Assembly (NCBI GenBank): GCA_024639035.1
Contig: JAHEJE010000065.1
Location: 3,320 to 10,944, forward strand
From: Alphaproteobacteria bacterium
GTDB lineage: Bacteria > Pseudomonadota > Alphaproteobacteria > Rhizobiales > Aestuariivirgaceae
Direction: 5' to 3'
Length of the DNA: 7,625 nt
Positions 1 to 7,066 of the stretch are shown here, piece by piece (within the stretch, counting starts at the first letter, position 1; each line of letters opens with the position of its first letter). Position numbers and translations under genes: made by a program. Under the pieces are notes generated by a model. The model was not told where the DNA came from. It was given only the letters and a program-made list of their open reading frames with translations, and did no database searches.

Positions 1-534
1 AAGATTTCCGGCGATTGGCGCCTGGGCGCAGGCCCGGCCATGCCGGTGGAGTTCAGTCGGGTGTCGCCGAAGCGAAAGCAGGCTCTGGTGCTGGTCATCG
101 ACGGCGGGTTGGAAGACTTCTCGGCAACCAGTTTCATCGACAGCAAACGTTCGCTACTCGATGAAGCCAAGGACGATCTGGCGGCGCGCGAACGCACCGT
201 CCTGGGCCACATCGGCTGGGCCACCCGGTCCGGCGAGGCGCGCAGCTGCAACGACGCGGTCGCCGCCTCGGTGGTTGCCTGGCTCGAAGCGAGCGGCCAC
301 GATGCGGCGGTGTGGACCGATCTGAACGGCAACTTTCACGATCACACCGGCCAGGCGTTCTCGCACCTGCGGGCGCTGGCCTATCTGCAGGATCTGTCAG
401 GCGCATCCCTGCACGAAGCCTGGCGCTACATCACCTACGCACCGGCCCAGACCGATACGCCGTTCCGGCGGTTTCTGGCGCAGCAGCCGTGGTGGTTGTC
501 GCTGGCCGATGAATTCAACCCCGGCATCGCCTGA
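1..534 (+). CDS. 3' part of an uncharacterised protein, tentatively gamma-glutamylcyclotransferase-like
   Basis: The reading frame is open from base 1 to the TGA at 532-534, giving 177 residues with no start inside the window that must be the true one. The first ATG (base 40) lies inside a conserved-looking stretch (GDWRLGAGPAMPVEFSRVSP), so the gene very likely begins upstream. Visible motifs are PVEFSRVSP followed by a hydrophobic strand ALVLVID, then AAVWTDLNGNF and a C-terminal ITYAPAQTDTPFRRFL segment. From memory this pattern resembles bacterial proteins annotated as gamma-glutamylcyclotransferase/ChaC-like, whose GSL substrate-binding loop would lie in the missing N-terminus; I cannot confirm it here. 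There is no signal peptide or membrane helix in the visible part. The gene overlaps recG by one base (TGATG), which suggests translational coupling. That it is a real gene is fairly secure; its function is not. Confidence 0.6.
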   Translation, partial: KISGDWRLGAGPAMPVEFSRVSPKRKQALVLVIDGGLEDFSATSFIDSKRSLLDEAKDDLAARERTVLGHIGWATRSGEARSCNDAVAASVVAWLEASGHDAAVWTDLNGNFHDHTGQAFSHLRALAYLQDLSGASLHEAWRYITYAPAQTDTPFRRFLAQQPWWLSLADEFNPGIA

Positions 535-536
535 TG
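532..536 (+). promoter_or_regulatory. TGATG stop/start overlap, probable translational coupling into recG
   Basis: The TGA of the upstream gene (532-534) and the ATG of recG (534-536) share one base. The preceding 20 bases contain no good AGGAGG-like ribosome site. Termination-reinitiation from the upstream gene is therefore the likely route to recG translation. This also implies the two genes share a transcript. Confidence 0.7.
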
Positions 537-2639
537 CGCCCGCAACGCCTCAATCCGCTGTTCGCCGCCGCCAGTTCACTGCCGGGCATCGGGGCAAAGC
601 TGGAGCGCGCACTGGGCAAGCTGTTCGGTCGCGACGAGGCCGGTGCCCGCGTCGTCGACCTGGTGTTCCATGCTCCAAACGGCCTCATCGATCGATCGTT
701 CCGGCCCAGTCTCGATCAGCTTCCCGAGCACGGCATCGTCACTCTCGAGGTTGAAATCGGTCGGCATCGGCCGCCGCCGCCGCACAACAAGCGGGTGCCT
801 TATAAGGTCGATTGTTTCGATGACACCGGCAGTCTGTCGCTGGTCTTCTTCCACGCCCATGCCGCCTATCTGCTGAAAACCCTGCCGCCGGGAGAGCGCA
901 GGTTCATTTCGGGGGCCATTGAATGGTTCAACGGCGTACCCCAGATATCGCATCCCGATCATATTCTCAGCGCCGAGGAATTTGCCGCCATGCCGGCGGT
1001 CGAGCCGGTGTACCCGCTCACCGCCGGGCTGTCGGCAAAGGTTCTTGCAAAGGCGGTGCAGGCCAGCCTCGACCTCGTTCCCGACCTCGATGAATGGCAG
1101 GACCCCGCCTGGTTGAAAAAGAAACGTTGGCCCGAATTCGCCGCCAGTCTTGGAACCCTGCATCATCCGCATGCACTTTCCGACCTCGAGCCCGATGCCC
1201 CGGCGCGAGCGCGCCTGGCCTACGACGAGCTGCTGGCAAACCAGTTGGCCCTGGCGCTGGTTCGGCGGCGGATGAAACGGGCCAGCGGGCGGGCGTTGCG
1301 CGGCAATGGCGAGGTATCGCAGAAAATTCTCGCCGCCCTGCCCTATTCACTGACCGCCTCGCAACGGCTGGCAAGCGATGAAATCCACGCCGACATGGCC
1401 AAGCCGGAGCGCATGATGCGGCTGCTGCAAGGCGACGTCGGTGCGGGAAAGACGATCGTTGCCCTGCTGGCTCTTGCCCAGGCCATCGAAGCGGGTTGCC
1501 AGGGCGCCCTGATGGTGCCGACCGACCTTCTGGCGCGCCAGCATTTTGCAAATCTGGAGCCGCTGGCCCGGCAGGCGGGCATCGGACTCGACCTGCTGAC
1601 GGGGCGCGAGAAGGGAAAGGTACGCGAAGCCGTGCTGGGCCGTCTGGCATCCGGCGAGACCGGCATCCTGGTCGGTACACACGCCCTGTTCCAACAGGGT
1701 GTCGAGTTCCGCGACCTTGCTCTGGTGGTCATCGATGAACAGCATCGGTTCGGTGTCCATCAGCGGCTGGCGCTGCAGGCCAAGGCCGGCGATGCCACCG
1801 ATCTGCTGGTCATGACCGCAACGCCGATCCCGCGCACCCTGTCGCTCACGCTATACGGCGACATGGACGTCTCGCGGCTGACCGAAAAGCCGGCCGGGCG
1901 TCAGCCCATCGATACCCGGGTCCTGCCCCTGCAGCGCCTCGACGAGGTTGTCGACGGCATCGAGCGGGCGATTGCGGCAGGCCAGCGGGCCTATTGGGTG
2001 TGTCCGCTGGTCGAAGAGAGCGAACTGGTCGACCTGGCCGCCGCCGAGGACCGGTTCGCGGCCCTCGGCACCCGTCTTGCCGGTCAGGTCGGGCTGGTGC
2101 ACGGCCGCATGAAGGGACCGGAAAAAGATGCCGTCATGGAACGCTTCAAGAGCGGTGAAATCTCGGTTCTGGTATCGACAACGGTGATCGAGGTCGGCAT
2201 GGACGTGGCCGAGGCGACCATCATGATCATCGAGAATGCCGAACGTTTCGGCCTGGCCCAGTTGCATCAGTTGCGCGGTCGGGTCGGGCGCGGATCCGGC
2301 AAGTCGCGTTGCCTGCTGCTCTATCAGGAACCGTTGGGAGAGACCGCGCGCGCGCGGCTGAAGATCATGCGTGAGACCGAGGACGGATTTGTCATCGCCG
2401 AAGAAGACTTGCGGCTGCGCGGCTCCGGCGAGTTGCTGGGCACCCGGCAGTCCGGCGTACCGACATTCAGGCTGGCCAATCTGATCGCCCACGGCGATCT
2501 GCTGGCAGCGGCGCGCGACGATGTCGAACTGATCCTGGCCCGAGACGAATTTCTCACCACGTCGCGTGGCGAAGCCTTGCGCACCCTGCTTTATCTGTTC
2601 GAGCGCGACGAGGCGGTCAGGCTTTTGTCTTCCGGCTAG
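534..2639 (+). CDS. recG: ATP-dependent DNA helicase RecG
   Basis: RecG is a monomeric superfamily 2 helicase that remodels stalled replication forks and migrates Holliday junctions in the cytoplasm. The product is 701 residues, the usual length. The N-terminal part holds the wedge/OB-fold region (about 60-160, with FDDTGSLSLVFFHA) that grips branched DNA. The helicase core follows: Walker A GDVGAGKT (300-307), motif Ia PTDLLA (PTEILA is the more usual form), DEQH box (401-404) followed by RFGVHQR, TATPIPRTL (from 428), and motif VI QLRGRVGRG (579-587). After it comes the TRG-type segment EEDLRLRGSGELLGTRQSG. All key catalytic residues appear present. The ATG shares its A with the stop of the preceding gene and has no strong Shine-Dalgarno, so coupled initiation is likely. 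The 3' end overlaps the convergent DUF502 gene by 23 bp. Confidence 0.97.
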   Translation: MRPQRLNPLFAAASSLPGIGAKLERALGKLFGRDEAGARVVDLVFHAPNGLIDRSFRPSLDQLPEHGIVTLEVEIGRHRPPPPHNKRVPYKVDCFDDTGSLSLVFFHAHAAYLLKTLPPGERRFISGAIEWFNGVPQISHPDHILSAEEFAAMPAVEPVYPLTAGLSAKVLAKAVQASLDLVPDLDEWQDPAWLKKKRWPEFAASLGTLHHPHALSDLEPDAPARARLAYDELLANQLALALVRRRMKRASGRALRGNGEVSQKILAALPYSLTASQRLASDEIHADMAKPERMMRLLQGDVGAGKTIVALLALAQAIEAGCQGALMVPTDLLARQHFANLEPLARQAGIGLDLLTGREKGKVREAVLGRLASGETGILVGTHALFQQGVEFRDLALVVIDEQHRFGVHQRLALQAKAGDATDLLVMTATPIPRTLSLTLYGDMDVSRLTEKPAGRQPIDTRVLPLQRLDEVVDGIERAIAAGQRAYWVCPLVEESELVDLAAAEDRFAALGTRLAGQVGLVHGRMKGPEKDAVMERFKSGEISVLVSTTVIEVGMDVAEATIMIIENAERFGLAQLHQLRGRVGRGSGKSRCLLLYQEPLGETARARLKIMRETEDGFVIAEEDLRLRGSGELLGTRQSGVPTFRLANLIAHGDLLAAARDDVELILARDEFLTTSRGEALRTLLYLFERDEAVRLLSSG

Positions 2640-3357
2640 GCTTGCCTTTTGTCGGGGTTTGCTTGGCCGGCTTGGTACCGTGTTTCTTGACAATCAGTTC
2701 CGCGGCCTCGTCGTCGATGCCGGGCAAGCCATGACCCTCGTGGATCTGCTTGGGCGTCACCAGGCCGGCCGAAATGACCAGCTTGGCGCCTTCTTCGACC
2801 GTTAGGTCGAGAATGCGTACCTCGTCGTGATCCAGAAAGAACAGGAAACCAGATGTGGGATTGGGTGTCGTCGGCATGAAGCACGAATAGAGCTTGCGGT
2901 TGGGCAGCAGGCCGATCTCCTCGCTGTCCAGTTCGCGAGCCACGAACACCACGACATGAACACCCCTGCGCGGATACTCGACCAGCCCGACATATTGGAA
3001 ATTGTTGGCGCTCTGCGAAAACGCCGTCTGGAAGATCTGCTTGGTCGCCTTATAGATACTGCGCACAACGGGCATGCGGTTAAGAATCCGCTCCCAGAAC
3101 GACAGTATCGTGCGGCCAACCAGGTTCGCCGCCAGGGCGCCGATCATCGTGATGCCGATGAGTGCAACCACCAGGCCGACGCCGGGGACAGAAAACGGCA
3201 GGTAGCTGTCGGGATTGTAATCCGACGGTATGAACGGCTTGAGCCACTGATCGAACAGCGAAACGAACCACCAGGCAAGCCAAACGGTAATCGCAATCGG
3301 TGCGATGACCACAAGTCCAGCCAGGAAATAAGCGCGCAAGCGCCGCAAGAACGCCAT
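2617..3357 (-). CDS. DUF502 family two-helix membrane protein
   Basis: This 246-residue protein matches the DUF502 family as I know it, which is widespread in alphaproteobacteria and often lies near glmS or recG. It has a short basic N-terminus (RRLRAY), a first membrane helix at about 9-34, and a second at about 58-80 (VPGVGLVVALIGITMIGAL). The soluble domain carries the family-like segments RMPVVRSIYKATKQ (94-107) and CFMPTTPNPTSGFLFF (159-174), then SAGLVTP. The lysine-rich tail (about 224-246, KKHGTKPAKQTPTKGKP and on) is likely disordered. The molecular function is unknown. The ATG at 3355-3357 is chosen because an in-frame TGA lies two codons upstream; a GGAAG about 18 bases upstream is too far to be a strong ribosome site. 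It overlaps recG tail-to-tail and is divergent from the DUF454 gene. Confidence 0.9.
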   Translation of the reverse strand: MAFLRRLRAYFLAGLVVIAPIAITVWLAWWFVSLFDQWLKPFIPSDYNPDSYLPFSVPGVGLVVALIGITMIGALAANLVGRTILSFWERILNRMPVVRSIYKATKQIFQTAFSQSANNFQYVGLVEYPRRGVHVVVFVARELDSEEIGLLPNRKLYSCFMPTTPNPTSGFLFFLDHDEVRILDLTVEEGAKLVISAGLVTPKQIHEGHGLPGIDDEAAELIVKKHGTKPAKQTPTKGKPSRKTKA

Positions 3358-3508
3358 GAATCAAACCATAAGTCACTTCCGGTATGGATCAGGGACCAAT
3401 ATCGCCCGTCGGTCCGGATTGACGCATCCAGGCCACGGACCCTAACTCCAACCCGACATCTATGCTAGTTGCCACCTCGAATACAAGAATAACCTCTCAA
3501 CAGGCTTT
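3358..3508. promoter_or_regulatory. Divergent intergenic region, presumed promoters for the DUF502 and DUF454 genes
   Basis: This 151-bp spacer separates two divergent gene starts and must hold the 5' signals of both. A -35-like TTGACG lies at 3419-3424 on the + strand, but the sequence 17-18 bp downstream (around 3442-3448) is a poor -10. TATGCT at 3461-3466 is a better -10 but lacks a matching -35. I therefore do not call specific promoters. GGACC (3393-3397), GGTCCG (3411-3416) and CGGACC (3436-3441) form two inverted repeats sharing the central copy, which could be an operator or chance. I see no small ORF or RNA gene here. Confidence 0.4.
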
Positions 3509-3916
3509 ATGACCAGACAGCCGGAAGAATACCAACAACCGTCGCGGCTCGCGCGCCATGGCTTTCAGGCCTTGGGCTGGGTTTGCCTCGGTCTCGGCAG
3601 TCTTGGCATCATTTTGCCGGTGCTGCCGACGACGCCGTTTCTGCTCGTCGCCGTGTGGGCGTTCAGCAAAGCCTCGCCGGAGTTGGCCGCGCGCATCCGC
3701 GCCCATCCGCGCTACGGGCCCTACATCCTTGCCTGGGAGAACTACGGGGTCATCCCCAATTTCGCCAAGGTGCTTGCGGTGCTGATGATGTCCGGCTCGT
3801 TTGCCTGGCTCTACCTCGGCACCGATGCGCCACTGCCGGTGAAGGCCGTAATTGGCGTCACCCTTGCGGCCGTGGCCGTCTACATCGTGACTCGGCCCGG
3901 ACACATCAGGTCATAG
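3509..3916 (+). CDS. YbaN/DUF454 family inner-membrane protein
   Basis: This small protein of 135 residues matches the DUF454 family, whose Escherichia coli member is YbaN (about 125 residues). The diagnostic part is GLGSLGIILPVLPTTPFLLV (28-47), a hydrophobic hairpin around the conserved LPTTPF motif, followed by AFSKASPELAARI and HPRYGPYI. Further hydrophobic segments lie at about 86-104 and 111-128, so three to four membrane spans are likely and the protein should sit in the cytoplasmic membrane. Its biochemical role is not established. The ATG is preceded by a weak CAGG at 3501-3504, four bases away. The gene stands alone on the + strand between two - strand genes, and its stop is only 2 bp from the stop of the convergent TPR-SPOR gene. 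Confidence 0.92.
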   Translation: MTRQPEEYQQPSRLARHGFQALGWVCLGLGSLGIILPVLPTTPFLLVAVWAFSKASPELAARIRAHPRYGPYILAWENYGVIPNFAKVLAVLMMSGSFAWLYLGTDAPLPVKAVIGVTLAAVAVYIVTRPGHIRS

Positions 3917-3918
3917 GG

Positions 3919-5181
3919 TCAAGAGCGGGCGCGCGAGACAAAGCAGGACGTTCCGCGCCGCTTGAGACGCGAACACAGCCGTGCCGCCGACTTCTTGTTG
4001 TCGATCTTGTGGACCCGCAAGCGAAAGAATATGCCCCGATCACCCAGGTCGGCCTCGACCACCATGGGATCGCGTTTGCTCAACAATCTGCCATGCTTGG
4101 TCTGCAGCTTTCGCCACACCTTCCAGGCGGCATCCTCGTTCTTTTGCGACGACAGTTGGACGGTCCAGCCTTGCAGCTTGTCGGCGTTGACCTGTTTTTT
4201 CGACGCCGGCGCATTGGCCGGTACGATCGTCGGCGTTTCAGACGGTTTTTCCACTGCCAGGCCAGCCAGTTGCTGCTTGGGCTTGCGGGCCGGCTTGTCG
4301 GACGCGAGACTGGTTTTCGCCATCAGGGCCGATGGCGGGCTGACCGGAACCGGCAGTTCTTCCTTGCGCCGGACCTGATCGGCGGTGCTGTCGTCCAGCG
4401 AACCGGTGATGATCTGGTTTTGTACGGTCGCCAGTTTGGCGGAGTTGCCGACCGGTGACTGTGCCGTGGCATTCTCATTGCGGCTTTGTTCGCCGGTCAG
4501 CAGTGCCGAAAGCTTCAGCCTGGCTGCAGCGAAATCGGGCTTCAGCGCCAGGGCCTGGACCAGCGACCTCTGCGCCTGCTCGGGGCGCCTGAGATCCTCG
4601 TAAGTCAGGGCAACGCCGTAGAGTGGCAGGTGCGGCTCGGGATGGTGATACTTGATCGCCTTTTCGTAGTCGCTCAACGCGAACAGGTACTGCCCGCTCT
4701 CGCGCAGCACGTTGCCGCGGCCGTAATAGGCCTGGGAAAACTCAACATCGAGAAACAGAGCATTGGTGAAATCTTCGATCGCCTGGGCCGGCTTGGCCAG
4801 CTTCTGGTGCGACAGGGCTCGGTTGTAGAGAGCAACGGCGCGCAACTTGGCGCTCATGGCGTCGACCCGCATGGCAGCGGAGTAATCGTCCACAGCATCG
4901 GCATGCTGGCCCCGGCCCTGATAGGCAAGAGCGCGATTGAGCAGCGCATTGGCCAGGGTCTCCGGCACCAGATCGCGGGACTCGATGGCTTCGGAGTATT
5001 GCGCGATCGCTTCAACCAGGTTGCCTGACACAAGCGACCGGTAAGCTTTGTCGACCGCAACCGTGGCTTGGATTTTGGGCGCCGCCTCAAGACTGGACAC
5101 AGCCGCACTTGCGGCAAGTAACGCAGCACCAACAGACGCAAATAGAACTGACCGTACTCTCATAACGGCCAGTTTTGCCAT
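3919..5181 (-). CDS. Secreted TPR-repeat protein with C-terminal SPOR domain
   Basis: The 420-residue product has three parts. An N-terminal hydrophobic signal-like segment (about 7-34, ending LEAA) suggests export to the periplasm. Helical tetratricopeptide repeats cover about 42-228, with clear TPR-type pieces such as ALLNRALAYQGRGQHADAVDDY, which mediate protein contacts. A polar, Pro/Ala/Lys-rich linker (about 229-335) leads to a SPOR domain (about 337-416: GWTVQLSSQKNEDAA, FFRLRV, AARLCSRLKRRGTSCFV). SPOR domains bind glycan strands stripped of stem peptides, often at division sites. The Cys403/Cys413 pair could form a disulfide. It lies 43 bp downstream of glmS on the same strand and is plausibly its co-transcribed partner. 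The start may be ATG 5181 or the in-frame ATG at 5163 (residue 7); neither has a good ribosome site, and an in-frame TAA three codons upstream of 5181 rules out a longer form. I do not recognise a named gene. Confidence 0.88.
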   Translation of the reverse strand: MAKLAVMRVRSVLFASVGAALLAASAAVSSLEAAPKIQATVAVDKAYRSLVSGNLVEAIAQYSEAIESRDLVPETLANALLNRALAYQGRGQHADAVDDYSAAMRVDAMSAKLRAVALYNRALSHQKLAKPAQAIEDFTNALFLDVEFSQAYYGRGNVLRESGQYLFALSDYEKAIKYHHPEPHLPLYGVALTYEDLRRPEQAQRSLVQALALKPDFAAARLKLSALLTGEQSRNENATAQSPVGNSAKLATVQNQIITGSLDDSTADQVRRKEELPVPVSPPSALMAKTSLASDKPARKPKQQLAGLAVEKPSETPTIVPANAPASKKQVNADKLQGWTVQLSSQKNEDAAWKVWRKLQTKHGRLLSKRDPMVVEADLGDRGIFFRLRVHKIDNKKSAARLCSRLKRRGTSCFVSRARS

Positions 5182-5187
5182 GTTATG
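5161..5187 (-). promoter_or_regulatory. Hairpin over both candidate start codons of the TPR-SPOR gene
   Basis: On the - strand transcript, CAUAAC (5187-5182) can pair with GUUAUG (5166-5161), and GGC (5179-5177) with GCC (5169-5167). This leaves a 2-base AU bulge and a 7-base AAAACUG loop. The first start codon sits across the bulge and the second lies in the 3' arm. The stem is seen directly; any effect on translation is inference, and the outer stem is AU-rich, so its stability is modest. Confidence 0.35.
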
Positions 5188-5224
5188 GTTAAAGGATGCC
5201 TAAGGCTTCAGACTTTTTATAGTC

Positions 5225-7051
5225 TCACTCGACGGTAACCGATTTCGCCAGATTGCGCGGCTGGTCGACGTCGGTGCCCATGAAGACTGCCGCATGATAG
5301 GCCAGTTGCTGGACCGGCAGGGCATAGACGATCGGCGAAATGAACGGATCTGTCGTCGGCACCGTAATGGTGTCGAAACCACCCGGGCTGTTCTGCTCGG
5401 CTGTGGATGCGTCGGTGATCATGATGATCTGCCCGCCGCGCGCGGCAACCTCCTCCATGTTCGACACGGTCTTTTCATACAGCTCATCGCGGGGCGCGAT
5501 GACCACGACCGGTACGTCCTCGTCGATCAATGCAATCGGTCCGTGCTTCAATTCACCTGCCGCATAGCCTTCGGCATGGATGTAGGAGATCTCCTTCAGC
5601 TTCAGTGCGCCTTCCAGGGCAATGGGAAAATTGATGCCGCGGCCGAGATAGAGCACATCGCGAGCGCCCGCCAGTCTGCGGGCGATCTCAACGATATGCG
5701 GTTCGCTCTCGAGGGTTGCCACCAGCCGTCTCGGCAATTCGATCAGATGGCGCACGAGTTCGCGCTCTCGTTCGGCCCCCAGCGCGCCCCGGGCGCGCCC
5801 GGCGGCGATCGACAGGCAGGCCAGCACGGTCAACTGGCAGGTGAAGGCCTTGGTCGAGGCGACGCCGATTTCCGGGCCGGCGTAGGTGCGCAGCAGAACG
5901 TCGCTCTCGCGGGCAATCGTCGATTCCGGCACATTGACCACCGCTGCGATGTGCTGGCCCTGGGATTTGCAATAGCGCAGGGCCGCCAGCGTGTCGGCGG
6001 TTTCGCCCGACTGGGAGATCACAATCGTCAGTCCGCCTTCGGTCATCGGCGCTTCGCGGTAGCGGAACTCCGAGGCGATATCGACTTCCACCGGCAGGCG
6101 GGCATAGCGCTCGAACCAGTATTTTCCGACCAAGCCGGCATAGGATGCCGTGCCACAGGCGACGATGGTGACGCGGTCGATATCCGCGAAATCGAACGGC
6201 AGTCCGTCCGGCAACTTCACGCAGTGCTCGGCAAAATCGACATACTCGGCCAAGGTATGGCCGACAACGTCCGGTTGTTCGGCAATTTCCTTGGCCATGA
6301 AGTGGCGGTAGTTGCCCTTGTCGGCCAACAGGGCATTGGTCTGGGTGACGATGAGCGGACGCACCACCTGTTCGCCCGCCGCACTAAAAAGTTCGAACGA
6401 GTCCCGGGTCAGCACGACCCAGTCGCCGTCTTCGAGATAGGTCAGCCGGTTGGTGAACGGCGCCAGGGCAATCGCATCGGAACCGAGAAACATCTCGCCA
6501 TCGCCATGGCCGATCGCCAGCGGGCTACCCTTGCGGGCGCCGATCATCAGGTTTTCCTCTCCGGCGAAGATGAAGGCAAAGGCAAAGGCGCCTTCGAGCC
6601 TTTCCAGAGTCTGGCAGACGGCCTCGCGCGGTCCGGCGCCGGCATTGATGGCTTCGTTCACCAGATGCGCGACCACTTCTGTATCGGTCTGGGTGGTAAA
6701 CGACACCCCGCTGGCGCACAGTTCATCCTTCAGTTCGCGGTAATTCTCGATGATACCGTTATGGACGACGGCGACGCCACCGGCCTTGTGCGGGTGGGCG
6801 TTGGTTTGCGTCGGAGCGCCATGGGTCGCCCAGCGCGTGTGGCCGATGCCAATGGTCTGCGGCAGGTCGTTTTCGCGCAGTTTTGCTTCCAGGTTGACCA
6901 GCTTGCCCGGCGCCCGCACGCGGGTCAGCACGTTTTTCTCAACGAGCGCGATACCGGCGGAATCGTAGCCCCGGTACTCCAGGCGCTTCAGCCCGTCGAC
7001 CAGCGCCATCGCCACCGGCGCGGTGCCCAGTATGCCAATGATCCCGCACAT
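5225..7051 (-). CDS. glmS: Glutamine-fructose-6-phosphate aminotransferase (isomerizing)
   Basis: GlmS converts fructose-6-phosphate and glutamine to glucosamine-6-phosphate and glutamate, the committed cytoplasmic step toward UDP-GlcNAc. The product is 608 residues, essentially full length (E. coli 609). It starts MCGIIGILG, so Cys2 becomes the N-terminal nucleophile of the class II amidotransferase domain (about 1-220), which also shows HTRWATHG (71-78) and VVHNGIIENY. The two SIS domains (about 290-425 and 458-600) carry CGTASYAG (299-306), SQSGETADT (346-354) and HAEGYAAGELKHGPIALID (492-510). The C-terminus LAKSVTVE closes the sugar site as in known GlmS. The ATG has a purine-rich GGGGAG site just upstream. 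It follows glmU by 12 bp, indicating an operon. No catalytic residue is missing. Confidence 0.98.
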   Translation of the reverse strand: MCGIIGILGTAPVAMALVDGLKRLEYRGYDSAGIALVEKNVLTRVRAPGKLVNLEAKLRENDLPQTIGIGHTRWATHGAPTQTNAHPHKAGGVAVVHNGIIENYRELKDELCASGVSFTTQTDTEVVAHLVNEAINAGAGPREAVCQTLERLEGAFAFAFIFAGEENLMIGARKGSPLAIGHGDGEMFLGSDAIALAPFTNRLTYLEDGDWVVLTRDSFELFSAAGEQVVRPLIVTQTNALLADKGNYRHFMAKEIAEQPDVVGHTLAEYVDFAEHCVKLPDGLPFDFADIDRVTIVACGTASYAGLVGKYWFERYARLPVEVDIASEFRYREAPMTEGGLTIVISQSGETADTLAALRYCKSQGQHIAAVVNVPESTIARESDVLLRTYAGPEIGVASTKAFTCQLTVLACLSIAAGRARGALGAERERELVRHLIELPRRLVATLESEPHIVEIARRLAGARDVLYLGRGINFPIALEGALKLKEISYIHAEGYAAGELKHGPIALIDEDVPVVVIAPRDELYEKTVSNMEEVAARGGQIIMITDASTAEQNSPGGFDTITVPTTDPFISPIVYALPVQQLAYHAAVFMGTDVDQPRNLAKSVTVE

Positions 7052-7066
7052 GACCTGCTCCCCTTA
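7052..7066 (-). promoter_or_regulatory. Ribosome binding site of glmS overlapping the glmU stop
   Basis: Read on the - strand, the glmU TAA runs straight into GGGGAGCAGG, and the glmS ATG follows after 2 bases. The GGGGAG/GCAGG purine tract is the strongest Shine-Dalgarno-like element seen in the window. The 12-bp gap leaves no room for a promoter, terminator or glmS-type ribozyme between the two genes. Confidence 0.75.

Noticed and set aside
576..1172. 198-residue open frame on the - strand within the recG 5' half
   Set aside because: It is antisense to the wedge-domain coding region, with no motif and no independent 5' signals.
2636..2660. Possible terminator at AGGCTTGCCTTTTG after recG
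   Set aside because: The only stem is 4 bp with a 2-base loop, and the T run is just four bases followed by GC-rich sequence. It also codes for the lysine-rich DUF502 tail, which explains the repeated CTTTTGTC pieces.
1851..2693. 280-residue open frame on the - strand, antisense to the recG 3' half
   Set aside because: It lies almost wholly inside recG, whose motifs are intact. The translation shows no recognisable domain, and long antisense frames are expected in GC-rich DNA.
3583..4458. 291-residue open frame on the + strand crossing the DUF454 gene and the antisense of the TPR-SPOR gene
   Set aside because: It spans two well-supported genes in other frames and its sequence has no family character, so it is a shadow frame.
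7052..7063. glmS ribozyme or riboswitch ahead of glmS
   Set aside because: The glmU-glmS gap is only 12 bp, and the known glmS ribozyme is a much longer leader typical of Firmicutes.
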